DNA from: Xenoacremonium recifei
Taxonomy: Eukaryota > Ascomycota > Sordariomycetes > Hypocreales > Nectriaceae
Direction of reading: 5' to 3'
Assembly (NCBI GenBank): GCA_012184525.1
Contig: WOFQ01000001.1
Span: 1,054,001 to 1,118,000 of the forward strand
DNA: 64,000 nucleotides
Shown: piece by piece, positions 10,987 to 22,591 of the stretch
Position numbering within the stretch: the stretch's first letter is position 1
Layout of the letters: every line of letters starts with the position of its first letter
Translations under genes and position numbers: made by a program
The notes under the pieces: model-generated
What the model was told of the DNA's origin: nothing
The model's input: only the letters and a program-made list of their open reading frames with translations
The model's database searches: none

Positions 10987-12961
10987 TCATCGGAACTGCA
11001 GTCGGATGATTGAGAAGAGCATGTTTTGCAGCACATGCAGCATAACGGCCACACAGGTCGGCAACAGCTCCGGCCAGACAGCCAAGTCCAGCTTGCCCTC
11101 CAGTCCGACGTCGACGCGGAAGAACAGGCGGATGAGGATGCGGACGGCCAAGCTGGCAACCAGCTCACAGCCCCACGTTACCGAGGAGGCGTAGAAGGTG
11201 AGGTTGAAGTCGTACTGGGGGTCGTTGTCGAAGGCGAAGTAAGGGTACACGTCCTTGTTGGCGCCGAAGTGCAGCACGAGGATGCTGCCGAGGAAGGCCG
11301 CCATGGAGGTGTTCTCGGCCAAGAACCGAATGAAGACATTGCGTGTCTGCAGCTTCTGGTACGACCCGTAGCTCTGCGTGTTGAGACCCAGTACGGTCAG
11401 GATTTTGTGCACCAGCGGTGTCATCATGATGGGCGTGATGACCACGAGCCCCGTTGAAGAGAGCACTTGAAGGATCACGAACTGTCCTGGCGAGCGAAGT
11501 CGCGCATACAGAGCTCGGACGTATGTCTGGTAGGTCAACATGAAATACCTACGTTACAACTAGGTCAGCTCGATGTACTACGCGGGGATTATGGGGTCGA
11601 CGCGGCACACGCACAATTTGAAGACCCAACTTAGAGGGTAGCTGCCGACCCTCTCGCCTTCTCGGATACCCAATATCCAACCGGTCAAGGCATCTAGGAG
11701 GTGCACCGTCACCACCCAACCGTACACATACACAACTGTCTCCAGACTGTTGTGCGGCAGCGTCCGCAAGTAGATCTCGGCATAAGCCTCTCCAATCACG
11801 TATGCCATCAAGCCCACGAAGAGCGCCACGCAGAACCACAAGAATCGCACAAAGCTCGCTGGCAACCAGAGTCTCCGCATACTAACGCCCTGCGGCCGCG
11901 TGTCAGTGTTGATCTGAAGGATGTCCTGGTTGAACTGGTCCTCGGTGGGATTGCGGCGTCGACGATCTCTCCTAGGTAGTGTGTCGGGCTCGCCTGTCCA
12001 CCAAGATGTCGTGAAGATGCGCTGTGTCTCTGAGAGCGAGTGGCGCAAACCGACATGGCGCTCATTTGTGGTGAGGATGACGAATGCTATGGCGACGGGC
12101 ATGGCCATGATGATGAATGTCCAGGATATCCACGCCGTGTTGTGGATGGTGAGCCAGCGGGTGGCCGGCGAGAGGTAGATGGGCACGGGCAGGGCCAGAG
12201 ACACAATGGCGATGAGAGAGACGGTCAGGGGAAAGCCTAGCGACTGGGGCCACCAGTTGAGGCTGTACAGGTTGAAGACCTTGGTGATCCATATCAGCGC
12301 GGTGAGGTTGTAGAAGCCGTAGTAGACCAGCAGAAAGAACCAGAAGTTGACCTGGACTCTGGCGGCTCCGTGACCGGGCGTCTTGCGTCCATCGGGCATG
12401 CTCGGATCGTCTAAGTCGTCTTCATCGTCCGGGAACGCGTACTGGGGGAAGGGTATGGAACACCACACAACGGCCTATATGCAACATGTCGTGTTAGATG
12501 GGATCATTCGTTCTGGTCTCCTCGTGCCTGTGTCACCCTCCACGACGTACCAACAGCGCCGGCATCAAAACCAGAAAGCCGTACCGACTCCACCACTTGT
12601 CCACCACGCGCCTCACCGACGACTGCCTAGGATCAACCCAGAGGTCGACGACCCAGCGCTGCCAGGCCCTCTGCGCCCAACTCCGGTCGTCCTCGAGATC
12701 ATCGTCGCCGGCCGGCTCAGCGATAGCCTCCTCATCAGCGAGCCCAGCCGCAGCCGCCAGCACGGCTCCGTACCCGACATGCACGCTGCCGCGGCCATCG
12801 CCCAAGCTGCGCGCAAGCAGGCCGAGCTGGCTGGGCCGGCGCGGGCCCAGGTCCGGACGCGGGGGCACGGCGCGGAAGCGGCCCAGCAGAGGCGACGTGC
12901 TGCTGTCGCCGGGGCGCACGCGCGACTCGGTGCCCTGCGTGAACTGGAAGAAGCTCGGCAT
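10987..12961 (-). CDS. multi-pass membrane protein of unknown function
   Basis: Three exons on the minus strand: 12961-12551, 12474-11615 and 11548-10987. They join in phase across introns of 76 nt (GTACGT...CATATAG) and 66 nt (GTGCGT...ACGTAG) to give 610 aa. The N-terminal ~110 residues are cytosolic-looking and Pro/Arg/Ser-rich. About ten hydrophobic segments follow, for example FWFFLLVYYGFYNLTALIWI, WTFIIMAMPVAIAFVIL, FLWFCVALFVGLMAYVIG and LPTCVAVMLHVLQNMLFSII. An acidic patch (DDEDDLDD) and an Arg-rich loop (RRDRRRR) lie between segments. No transporter or enzyme signature is visible. The pattern of aromatic TM segments and the YVIGEAYAEIYLRTLP loop suggest a conserved fungal membrane protein, but I assign no function. 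Confidence 0.8.
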
Positions 12962-13595
12962 GGGGGAGGAGGAGCGGTGACGGGACGGGACGGGGTCGCG
13001 GTTTGTGCTACATCGGCTTTCGGGGCGGAGGCGGTGTGTGTGTGTGTGCGCGTGTTCGTGAGAGAGAGGAGAGTGCTCGCGGATGAAGTGTTGGTGGTGG
13101 TTCGTGATCCCTGGCCTGGGAGGTTTGATCTGTGGCTGGTGCTAGGATCTTGGGCAGGGAGGTCACCCGCGTTCCTGCCCCCGATGACGGGATTTGCCAG
13201 GGGAAGGAGCGCCCCGGGAGGACCCTGGGTTAGGTCGCGTTGTGGCGCTCAGGGTCTCAGCCCCACTAAGGAAGATGTGCCTGGGCTTGATGTCATAGGG
13301 CTGCCCTCAAAGTTAAACTAAGAACTCCATGTTCTGGCCATATTGTATTATATTAGGGTTCTTAGAAATGAGAAATTAAACAGGAGAACCGGAAGAGGTA
13401 TTCTTCTCGTTGGTGCTTTTATCGGCCGAGTTGGAGCAATCTCATGGTCAGCAAGGTACACTGAGCATTTCTCTTATAAAGGTAATGCTGCCCTCTCTAT
13501 GATGATATCTCTCGGTGATGTCTCTTGGTAATTTCCATTATGGCCGCACTTCAAGTTTAATTTCACATCAGTTTTCAACAACGTACAAAGTCGCA
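12962..13595. other. intergenic region with short (GT)n tract
   Basis: Upstream region of the membrane-protein gene and downstream of the HET gene. A GTGTGTGTGTG tract lies near 13034-13050. The CDS could not be extended upstream of 12961 on the minus strand. No gene is supported. Confidence 0.5.
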
Positions 13596-15531
13596 CTAAT
13601 AAATTGAAACGCCCAAATCCGATTCGTCGAACCAAACTAGACTCCCTTGTATAGACCCAACGCCTACTCTCTCATATCCCATAACGTCACCTGTCTCTAC
13701 TCTCTTCGCCACAAGGAGGACGTAATACCTCCGCGTTGCCTCGTCTGGTGCAAATTCTGACCCTTCACTCCCTACAATAACACACTTCACGTCTCTCTGG
13801 CCCAACGTAAACGCCATATCAAAGATCAAAGAGTCAGAAGCTTGCTCCACATCAAAACTCCTGGCAATACCCTTAATAATGCTGTAACTGGAATTTCCAG
13901 TATGCCATGTGGAGCTGGATGTTGTACTCTGCCCCCATGGTGGTTCGATCTGGTCCGGATACGACCACTTTACAGTGCTGAAAGGCATCTCTAGAAAGGT
14001 GATCCCACCCGTGTAGGCCATCCAAGACCAAGTAGGTACTCTACTCTGTCCCGATGGAAATGTAATTCTTTGCATGTACCCCTGATCTGTGCTGGTATCT
14101 CGGTGCCACAGGAGACTCCTGCCAAAGTAGCCGCCGAAGACGCCGAAGCCGCCGGACTGTTTAAAAGCTCGGATCAGTCGCCGCTCAAGGCCAGATATCG
14201 CGACGGGTCTGTCGCAGGCTTTGGTAAATTGAAGTCTTGAATATCTTTGGTACAGATACTCGTATAGACGGATTTGTCCTCCTTTGGGTGAATCTACCGC
14301 GACCTGTGGAAAGGCAGAATCACCAAGAAAGGCGGCCATGTTACTATAAATAGCGTAAGCTAAATTATGAACGTGCGAGATGAAATTCTCCTTACTTTTT
14401 CATTTTGCTTAGAGTTTCACACCTAATGCCCTCTCCGCATTCCCAGTACATCTGAGTCTCGGTGAAGTAGATGGTACGCCTAGCAAGAGCCCGTTCCTGG
14501 AGAACCCAACCTCTCTGATTCAAGTGTCCATCTATCACATCTGTTTGGAAATCATCGATTGCCTCGCAGACGTAAAGTGTAGTACCTGGGGTTGTTTGTA
14601 ACCCAAGAGCCTTACGGCGTCGTCGACCTCCAAGGAAGCCAGAGGTCGTCCCCTCAGCGCGGCTGGCAGCGATCACGCAGTAAGCAAAGCTAAAGACCTC
14701 TTCCATATGCTTTGCTTCATCTTGAAAGTCGCCTTCTTCGCCCTGAATAATGCAAAGGGAGTCGATCCACAGGTACTGAACTCCCAGTTCTCGAGTCACC
14801 TTCACAGCGTCCCTGAAGGTAGCGGGGAGTTCATTGAAGAAAATTCCCTCTTTAAGTCGGTGGTCAATGTTGTGGATAGTTGTTGAGAAATGTTCATGAC
14901 AGTTTTTGTCACCCCAAGGATGAGATAACGCGACATATCTTTGTTCGATCTCGTTGGGTTGTCCAGATTCCAGATATATCTTTTCTGAATCGATTTGGCC
15001 CACATCAATCACTCTGGTAGGGTTCCTCCAAGGACCGGAGGAATCCCTCTTTTTCAGACAATTGTGGTGATTATCGCAATCCTGGAGCCATCGGCGGAGT
15101 AGTATGTAGAAAGTTGAGCAGCCGATTTCGGGAAGCCAGGGAAGCCCTAGATGAAAGTTCACAGGTGCTTCGTTGACTGGACGTTTAATCAGCCACTCAG
15201 AAGTCGATTTATAACCGATAATTTGCAAATCAATGCACATACTAGGGTCTCTGTAACTTGACAAAACACATATAACTCTCTCGTTCATGAGGAGGTCGGA
15301 TCTTGATCGAGTAGAAATGGTACATAAGAAATCACAAAAATCGCAATTCATCGATCGACCGTTCAGCTTTTCAAGAACGTCCCCAATGGTAAGTGAGGAT
15401 GTCCAAGTAACCGACTGTCGACACCGTTCACACGCTTTAGCAGTAACAGGAACCGAGTAATCAACTCCATCCGTACCAAAGAAATCTGCCGCAAACCGAT
15501 TATCGCTTACAAAATCCCATCTACTATCCAG
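13596..15531 (-). CDS. HET-domain protein, 5' end unresolved
   Basis: Heterokaryon-incompatibility (HET) domain protein, the family that drives cell death on fusion of unlike fungal strains. Two exons are clear: 15531-14396 and 14343-13596, joined across a 52-nt intron (GTAAGG...TATAG), together 628 codons. The N-terminal CERCRQSV...CDFCDF Cys pairs are typical of this family. The HET core runs YVALSHPWG, LPATFRDAVKVTRELG, YLWIDSLCIIQ and GWVLQERALARRTIYF. The C-terminal half has the usual GGYFGRSLLW and VPTWSWMAYTGGI. An ATG exists at 15351, but the frame is open and family-like back to an acceptor at 15533-15532, so the true start lies further upstream. I could not join it in phase to the exon candidate at 15655-15580, so the gene may be broken at its 5' end or use an exon I missed. 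Confidence 0.8.
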
Positions 15532-16007
15532 CTACTTCCTTTAGTTGTGTGAACACCGAAGTTGAGTGAGCAGACGTACCGACTAAATGGTGTAAACCAT
15601 CAGCTGTCTGTATGCACGCAGTATTCGAAGACAGTAATGGGTTTGGCCTTACCACCTAAGATTGAACAAGAGCAAATCCCAGTCAGCTCAAATTTGATCG
15701 TCACCGGCCATGAAAGCAAGAGATACTCACGTGCTAGAATTAGGAGTCAGTAGCACAGAACCCCTCCTATCATATTAAATCACTATTTGCGCCAACTCAC
15801 ACTCTACCGAAAGAGTTTTATTAGCTTGCCTGCGGTCAATGAGCGCGTAGGCTTACATACTGTGGCACGTTAGCATTGTTGTATGTGTTTGGCGATCGCC
15901 TCAAACTTACAGTCTTTCATCACAATTGTCTGTTAGTCATTTCTTACAGGGCATGTAGGAAGTCGTTGTTACCCACATTCTACATCTCAACAGTCAGATT
16001 ACAGGCC
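15532..16007 (-). other. possible short 5' exons of the HET gene
   Basis: Several donor and acceptor pairs appear on the minus strand: GTGAGT at 15730, CTTAG ending at 15656, GTACGT at 15579, TAG ending at 15532, and GTAAGT near 15912. Between the second and third lies a 76-nt open stretch (15655-15580). Its phase does not fit the next HET exon using the good GTACGT donor. Either the gene starts elsewhere or its 5' end has decayed. Confidence 0.3.
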
Positions 16008-17882
16008 TTATCTTGTACTGTAGGGTGAAGCACGATTAGAGATTGATAGACTGACCTGATTTGGCGGTGAAGTTCCCAGGGCAATTCCCGAGTCTCTTCT
16101 CCGAGGCGGGATTGTCGCCCTGTTTAACGTAGCAAGTAAGTATTCCTCGCTGTTTTGCCCTCTCTCCCAGATCAAACTCAAGGCCTTTTCCAATTCGCCT
16201 GCTCCAGCACGATAGTGAATGGAAGGGGTGGAGGACGGGCCGGATCCAAGCGGTAGATCAACCACAAGCAATCGATCCCGAACCAGCATGAGAAGATCTC
16301 GAATAGCCGTGGGTTTTCCATTGCATTCGGGGTCGTTTTGGAGCAAATCTTCTACCACATCTTTGAAGAATTGACTCTGATCCGCAGATTTGATGTCTCC
16401 GAGCCGATCTTGAACTGTGAAGTAAATCGTGTCTCCTGGATTGAGCGGCTCCTTGGGCTTCAAAGCCTGGAGCCCTTCCTTTCCGGTTAGTAGCCAGATG
16501 ACTGACTCGAAGATGATACAGCCCATTGACCAAATGTCATAGAGCCGTGATCTCGGAAGCTTTGGTCTAGTAGTAACCTCAGGGGCTTCATATTGTAGCG
16601 TAGAATGCTTCGTTCCGGTAGCTTCCTCTCGATTTAAAGTGGCATGCTGATGTTGCTTGGCGAGCCCCAGATCCGCAATCTTCAGAATTCCGAACCCGCA
16701 CTCTCCAGAGTCTGAAGTGAAGGCCAGAATATTATCTGGTTTCAAGTCGCCATGTCGCCAGTTCCGTGTCTCGGCCGGGCCACCATCCGTGTCGGTCACA
16801 AGTATTTGCGGACCACTCCGTTGCTGATCGACAGACTCCTCGCTAGAGGATTGCTCAGGATTGTGTAGTTTATAGAGAGCTCTCGCCAACCCGAGCATCT
16901 GCTGTATGAGCCACCGGACATGACCTCGCTCCAGCTTGATATTAATGTCGTACTTCTCGTTCCAGACATCCCGAAGAGTGCCGCCATTGGCCCATTCGAA
17001 GATGATAAAATGCTCATTTCCTCGTGTGAAAGCCGCAATTCGATCAACAAGGTGCGAATCGCAGATGCTGTTGATCCCATTCAATGCATCAACTTCGAGC
17101 TGCCACGCCCGTCGGACATCATAACCAGGCTCATCCGTAAGGTTTTTGAGCTGTTTGACGGCGACGCAAACTCCATCATCCGTCTTACAACCCTGTCGTA
17201 ACTGTGAGACCCTGGGGTTTTGAGTAAATGGGCTTAACAACTTTCTTACCTTGAAACCCAAAAGATGATCGCTTCGCAGGACAGCCCTATGAACGAAGCT
17301 AAAGTGACCGTCGTTTTTGTTAAACAAAACGGGTTTTATGAAAGGGAGAATGCAATTCTCGTCAAAATGTTGTCCCAATCCTCCCCGCTTGAAGACTGGT
17401 GAGTTGAAAACCGGCTGCTCTCGCCAGAAACGCTTTGTGGCGGGTGTTTTTAACTGGTGAAACACATTCAGAGCGGCCGAGTGCGTACAGCTAGTTTGAC
17501 AATCCTCTTGGAGCTTGCAGCAGGTGTTGTTTTCATGAATCTCGTCGATGGGTAGCTGCTTGTCTGTAGTTCCGTGCTTCCGAAACTTCTCCATATGTTT
17601 CATAGCCTTGTCATCGTCAAAAATGTGCACCAAGGTGAGAAACACTCGCTTTGCGTCTTTACTGATGAAGAGGGCTAGTTCATCCGAGATGTTTGGGAAG
17701 TATTGCTTAATGCTCTTCTCGGACGTGAATTCTTGCACCTTGCATTCTGGAAGAAACGCGCCCCTGTCAAACCCACTACCTACAAGTGCTTTCTCGATCT
17801 CATCCTTCAACGTAGGGACGTCCTCAGAGTCTGACATGGTTTGAGAACGGCGAAGGCGGGACACACGGAAAAAACGTAGCAT
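16008..17882 (-). CDS. kinase-like protein with conserved N-terminal region (paralog A)
   Basis: Serine/threonine kinase-like protein. A ~200-residue N-terminal region has no domain I recognise but aligns with the neighbouring paralog (e.g. ISKDAKRVFLTLVHIF here, FRDAKKLFAILVLIE there; PVFKRGGLGQHFDEN versus PVFEPQIPVQHFDMD). The kinase domain follows, with VAVKQL (catalytic Lys), HGDLKPDN in place of HRD, DLG in place of DFG (IADLGLAK), and the APEV motif. The stretch 17249-17202 is best read as a 48-nt in-frame intron (GTAAGA...TCACAG); the spliced protein is 608 aa. The first ATG is at 17882; a second in-frame ATG at 17837 (MSDSEDVP) better matches the paralog's start. A HET gene lies just downstream on the same strand. 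Substrate and role are unknown. Confidence 0.85.
   Translation of the reverse strand: MLRFFRVSRLRRSQTMSDSEDVPTLKDEIEKALVGSGFDRGAFLPECKVQEFTSEKSIKQYFPNISDELALFISKDAKRVFLTLVHIFDDDKAMKHMEKFRKHGTTDKQLPIDEIHENNTCCKLQEDCQTSCTHSAALNVFHQLKTPATKRFWREQPVFNSPVFKRGGLGQHFDENCILPFIKPVLFNKNDGHFSFVHRAVLRSDHLLGFKVRKLLSPFTQNPRVSQLRQGCKTDDGVCVAVKQLKNLTDEPGYDVRRAWQLEVDALNGINSICDSHLVDRIAAFTRGNEHFIIFEWANGGTLRDVWNEKYDINIKLERGHVRWLIQQMLGLARALYKLHNPEQSSSEESVDQQRSGPQILVTDTDGGPAETRNWRHGDLKPDNILAFTSDSGECGFGILKIADLGLAKQHQHATLNREEATGTKHSTLQYEAPEVTTRPKLPRSRLYDIWSMGCIIFESVIWLLTGKEGLQALKPKEPLNPGDTIYFTVQDRLGDIKSADQSQFFKDVVEDLLQNDPECNGKPTAIRDLLMLVRDRLLVVDLPLGSGPSSTPSIHYRAGAGELEKALSLIWERGQNSEEYLLATLNRATIPPRRRDSGIALGTSPPNQVSLSISNRASPYSTR
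17202..17249 (-). other. in-frame 48-nt intron of kinase paralog A
   Basis: Donor AAG|GTAAGA and acceptor CTCACAG enclose 48 stop-free nucleotides just after the GFK residues. Paralog B has a 48-nt intron at the equivalent place after GFR, which supports a real intron here. Confidence 0.85.
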
Positions 17883-18794
17883 GCGAGGGTTTGGGAAATA
17901 GGCAGAGCGGAGTCTAAGAACGACGGTGGTTTGGGGGCCAATTTCGTGAGAATTGGTAGGAGAGTTCAGGCGATGAAATGAGGTACGCGGAACTCCGTGA
18001 CGAATGATTGAACGATAGATTTATCTCATTAGTTTGTTTTCATAGCCGGTGATGGCTTACCTCTGTCAGAGTGCTGCCTCTGTTGGCCGGGCGCCGCTCT
18101 ATACGTATATGATTGCGTAGGGTACGGGACTGTCGCGCCCGCAAGCTAGATGCCGGGCATATGCGGCTGAGAGCCTTCTAGAGAGTTGAGTCTTGCCGTC
18201 TTCGGAAGGGAATGTGACGTCGGTACGAGTATGCATGCACATAAGCAGCCCGGCTGAAAGATGTATTGAGAAGAGGGTGGTATGAAGTGCAAAACTGATC
18301 GAATCACGACCGTCAGGCAACAAGGCAAACGGTAAGGCGGCTTGGATCAGGCAGAATCATGCGCTCCGTCATGTTCGGGACCAGTCATAGCCATCATGCA
18401 GTGAGGGCGGACCAAGAGGTCGCAATGCAGGAGTGCGGTATTAATGGGGGTGAACCAATGGAAGAGCCAATGGCTCTGGATGGGTGTGAACACCTCGGCC
18501 AACGAGGGATTGGGCTGGATGCATCGTGGCCCAATGATACAATGCCTATCACTCGGCTGGGTCGCCAAACTGGGAATGGCACAGCCGCAATGCCTTCTTG
18601 TATCAATTGCCGTTGCCTTTCGAGGATGATGGAGGGTCGCGGTCCATTCACGTCTGTCAGCCGCAAATCTCGGATACCTGGCTGCTCCCCGCCCCCAAGA
18701 CCGCGACTGCTCGCAATCTTCTTCGCTTGAACAAACCATACGCGTCTTTTTCACATTCACTGTAGTCAATTGAATCAATGTCCATCTAAAGACT
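17883..18794. other. shared divergent promoter region of the two kinase paralogs
   Basis: A 912-bp interval between head-to-head starts. I see no coding exon that aligns with either paralog. Short ORFs here show no domain. Confidence 0.5.
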
Positions 18795-20339
18795 ATGACT
18801 TTGAGTGATGACTTGATCAATTGTGAGGTTGCGGGTCCTCTCAATCAACCCGCCTTCATACCAGTGAGCTGTCTAGAAGAAACCATCAACGCCCGAATTA
18901 TCTGCAACTACTTGCCTTGGATTACGCGTTTCACCAAGCCTCGCCTTGCAAACAGGATCTTCCGAGATGCTAAGAAACTGTTCGCGATCCTCGTTCTCAT
19001 AGAAGAACCTTATGCCATAGACTTGATGGTTCAAGAAGGATTGACGGATGACCATCTTCCTCTCTCAGCTGAAGGAGAAGGCAAGTCTAAAGGGGTTCTT
19101 GTATGGAGGGCGGGCGACAGGGAGTGCAAGAAACAGTTCTTCTCTCAGTTGAAGACCAAAAACTTTCTTCAGCAGCAATGGACTGTACAGGCGCCCGTAT
19201 TCGAGCCCCAAATTCCGGTCCAGCACTTCGATATGGACGCAAACGGATCGCTCCCGCTCATCAAATGCGAGCCAGTGGTCCGAGGCTTCTATGCCGACGT
19301 TTTCAAGGGTGTGGTCCACCCAGCTCATCATAAGGGCTTTCGGGTATGTCATCGCCACAGCTTGACACAATAATTGCTGATAAATAGACAGGTCAATGAA
19401 TCCAATCTTGTAGTGGCCGTCAAAGAGTTTAAGAAGCAGGAAGCCTTTGATCAGGAGAGAGAGAATTTGGTCAAGATCCAGCCCCTGAATCACAATCATC
19501 TCGTCGAAGCCATCGCCACCTGTTCTCGCGACCGCTTCTATTATGTAATCTTCCCATGGGCAGAGGGAGGAAACCTGGGGAACTACTGGAGGAGCGAGAA
19601 AGAATCCCGGAATCAGGAACGTGCTCTCTGGTCTCTCCGCCAAATGCTGGGTATCTGTCAGGCGCTCGAGGCTCTACACAAGGAGAACTGTCGCCACGGA
19701 GATCTCAAGCCAGAGAACGTCCTGCACTTTACCGATGAACCTGAGAGGTTGGTACTCGCAGACGTTGGCGTATCAAGATTCCATCAACAGACGACAAACT
19801 TGAGGAACGAACCAACTAACACGCGGGCCACAACGCCGATATATGAGGCGCCGGAGGCCCAGCCAGACGTCAAAGACCCGCGCTCACGCAGATACGACAT
19901 GTGGTCCATGGGCTGCCTAATGCTGGAACATGTGGTCTGGCTTCTTTACGGCCACAACGCCATGGTCCGTTTCCGGAAGTCGAGGAGGTCTGTGGACCCC
20001 GAGATCCGGGACGGCAGCTTCTACAAGCGGGTCTCTCCGGCCGGCACGGACCCGGCCTCGGCCTCGGAGGAGCTTCTCCATCCCCGGGTCTCCCAAGCTT
20101 TTGAGGTGCTTCGTACCGATCCAAACTGCGCTCAAGGGACGGCACTGGGAGACCTCCTGGATCTCATTTTCAAGAACTTGATGGTTGATATCAAGTCTCG
20201 TGCCGAGGCCGGCGAACTGGTGGCTGAGCTGAGCCGAATTGTCGATAATGCTCAAACCGCGGGGTACTTTCGGATCAGCTTTAAGGAGTCTTCCCCTGAG
20301 AAAGAAAGATTTCTCGCGATTTGTCCTTCTTTTTCCTAG
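18795..20339 (+). CDS. kinase-like protein with conserved N-terminal region (paralog B)
   Basis: Paralog of the minus-strand kinase that starts 912 bp away. Exons 18795-19343 and 19392-20339 join in phase over a 48-nt intron (GTATGT...AGACAG) to give 498 aa. The N-terminal ~185 residues match paralog A in order and spacing. Kinase motifs are VVAVKEF (catalytic Lys), HGDLKPEN instead of HRD, DVG instead of DFG (LADVGVSRF), and YEAPEA for APE. It is therefore a non-RD kinase with a variant metal-binding motif; activity is plausible but not assured. It ends ~110 residues shorter than paralog A. The acceptor used is the second of two nearby AGs (AATAG, then ACAG); only the second keeps the frame. 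Confidence 0.87.
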
Positions 20340-20536
20340 TTTGAGATGTTGTTGTTCAGTAACTAAGGCACTACAGGCGGCCACGGTCACGTGAGACCCA
20401 GGCTTTTGGCTTTGGCCTTGGTTCAAGCAAGCACTAACACTTACAACCCTCTTTTACGTTTGCCACTATCTGACGCAACATCATCAACCACGCTTAGGAA
20501 CTCCGAACTATTCCATCCATTCATTGGTGTTTCAAC

Positions 20537-22484
20537 ATGGATGCTACCCCTGCAGGTAGCCAAGCATCACCTGGCGCGGCAGTTGACAAATCAACACCTC
20601 GGGATCGAAGGACACACGTCCGCCGCGCCAATGTGACAGCCTGTACTAGATGCAGAGCTCGAAAGCAACGCTGCGATCAAAACTTGCCTGCATGCTCCAA
20701 GTGTCTCAAAGCCGGCGTTCCATGCATCAGCACCGACAGCGATGGAAACGTAGCGCCCAGGAGGTTTGTGATCAAGCATACGCTTTGCTCTTGAGGGAGA
20801 GGCTAACTTCTTGCCAAGTTACATCAAGAATCTTGAGGATCGCGTTGCCTACCTCGAGATGCAGCTACTCTCTCATGGAGTTACTGACGTGGATATGCTC
20901 TCACCACGCGTCGTCGCTGAGCAACAGTCTTCTTCGTCAAATCCCCCTCGCCCAAGCAGCCCAAAGGATGACCCCGTTGGTCGAATAGCGACTGCATCTC
21001 TGCAGCCGGATTCGACTAGCAACGACTCTCTGAGTGGTCTGTCCTTCTTGCTCTCTCTTCTAGCTGGCCCAATGGCACAATTATTCTCATCGGAAAAGAG
21101 ACAATCACATCATCATGCGGTTTTGGACGCGCTCCCGTACGAGATGCACATAGAACTGCCTCCAAAGCACGCCGCGAAGCAACTTCTTGATACTTACTTC
21201 AAACACTGTGATTTCTTCTCGCCTATCATCTCGTCGAGAGAGGAGTTTGAAGCCATGATTGAGCCACTCTACGACGAATCACATCCTGCTGAGGACGCCC
21301 TCTCACACATCAAGTTTCAAGCGTTCGCAGTTTTTGGGACCTCGATTCTATTAATGAACAGGACGGATCGTACGGTCCCAGTCACCAAATCGGAAGCCTA
21401 CTTTCGCGCAGCAGTAAAAGTGCTCTCTGAGAACCCCTGGCTCATATGGATGGGAGACCTCGACAACCTCGCAAACCTCCTCCTCATCATTCAATATGCC
21501 TGTTTTGCTGCAAATTTACCAGCTGCATGGCACTTTCTGGGGCTAGCTACACGACTCGCGATACAGCTGGGCCTACACAAGGAACATCCGCCTTCCACTG
21601 TACCGAATCTTACAGACGTTGAAAGGTCAAGATGGCTCTTCTGGTCTCTCTATACCTTTGAACGTACCCTATGCTTCGTCATTGGCTACCCAGCGTCTTT
21701 GCCAGATGAAGCGATCGACGCGCCATATCCTTCCGTCATTGAAGGTGATTCGCAACATCCTCTTGCCGTTCATCTACTGAAGTGCCGACGCCTTCAGTCT
21801 GAGATATACGCAAGAACAAGCCAGCCTGGCTCCTTCAGTGGAATGAGCGATGAAGCCAAGGCTGCATGGAGAAGCGGTATGCAAGCACGGCTTCTGACTT
21901 GGCGACAATCGACGCCCGGTCTCGAATCAACAAGCCAGCTTGCCCCCGCCGAGATATTTCATGCCTCGTACTTCAACGCGTTGGTGCTGCTCTTTTATCC
22001 CTCACGACACTTCCCCAATCCCTCGGCCCAGGAGCTATCTGTCCTCGCCCATGCCGCCACGGAGAGTGTGAACTCGTACCGTCGGGCTTTTCGGGCCGGA
22101 GAATTACGATTCTACTGGCGCACGATACACAATCTCTTCCGAAGCGGTGTCGCATTGGTATACTGCAGCCGCGTCACAGCAATGCAGATGTGGCTCAACG
22201 ACAATCAGGTCGAGATGTTGAACTCAATCAATCTATGCTCGTCGATCCTCTGGGGAATGGCAGAGAGGTATCCCGCGGGGCAGGGCTACGTGGACATTTT
22301 TGAGAATCTCATCCGGACAACTCTCCCCGGCAATGATGAAAACTTTCTGGATGTTGCAGGTGGCATGACTGGGCCGAGTTGGAACCAGCCCCAAGTCCAA
22401 GATGTCGACCACGTGTTCCCGGCAGTTGGTGAAGCCGAAGTCTACCCAACGGTGAACGATCTCCTGCAGTTTGGCTTTGGATAA
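20537..22484 (+). CDS. Zn(II)2Cys6 transcription factor with fungal-specific TF domain
   Basis: Exons 20537-20763 and 20819-22484, joined across a 55-nt intron (GTTTGT...GCCAAG), give 630 aa. The binuclear zinc cluster is CTRCRARKQRC-x6-CSKC-x6-C (C-x2-C-x6-C-x6-C-x2-C-x6-C) at about residues 36-63. The junction restores the common linker and dimerisation segment APRSYIKNLEDRVAYLE. The middle-homology/Fungal_trans region spans roughly residues 160-420, including LATRLAIQLGLHKEHPP and RWLFWSLYTFERTLCFVIGYP. It lies directly before a sulfatase, a PxpA-like enzyme and an MFS permease, so it is a reasonable candidate for their local regulator; that link is inference from position only. Confidence 0.92.
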
Positions 22485-22591
22485 TTTCTTGGTTATAAAT
22501 AATGTTCTTTGTATGCAATGTCTCTTATTTAATTGGTATGATATCATGACTAGTTTTACTATATTTTTATACCCTTAGAATGATAGCTATC

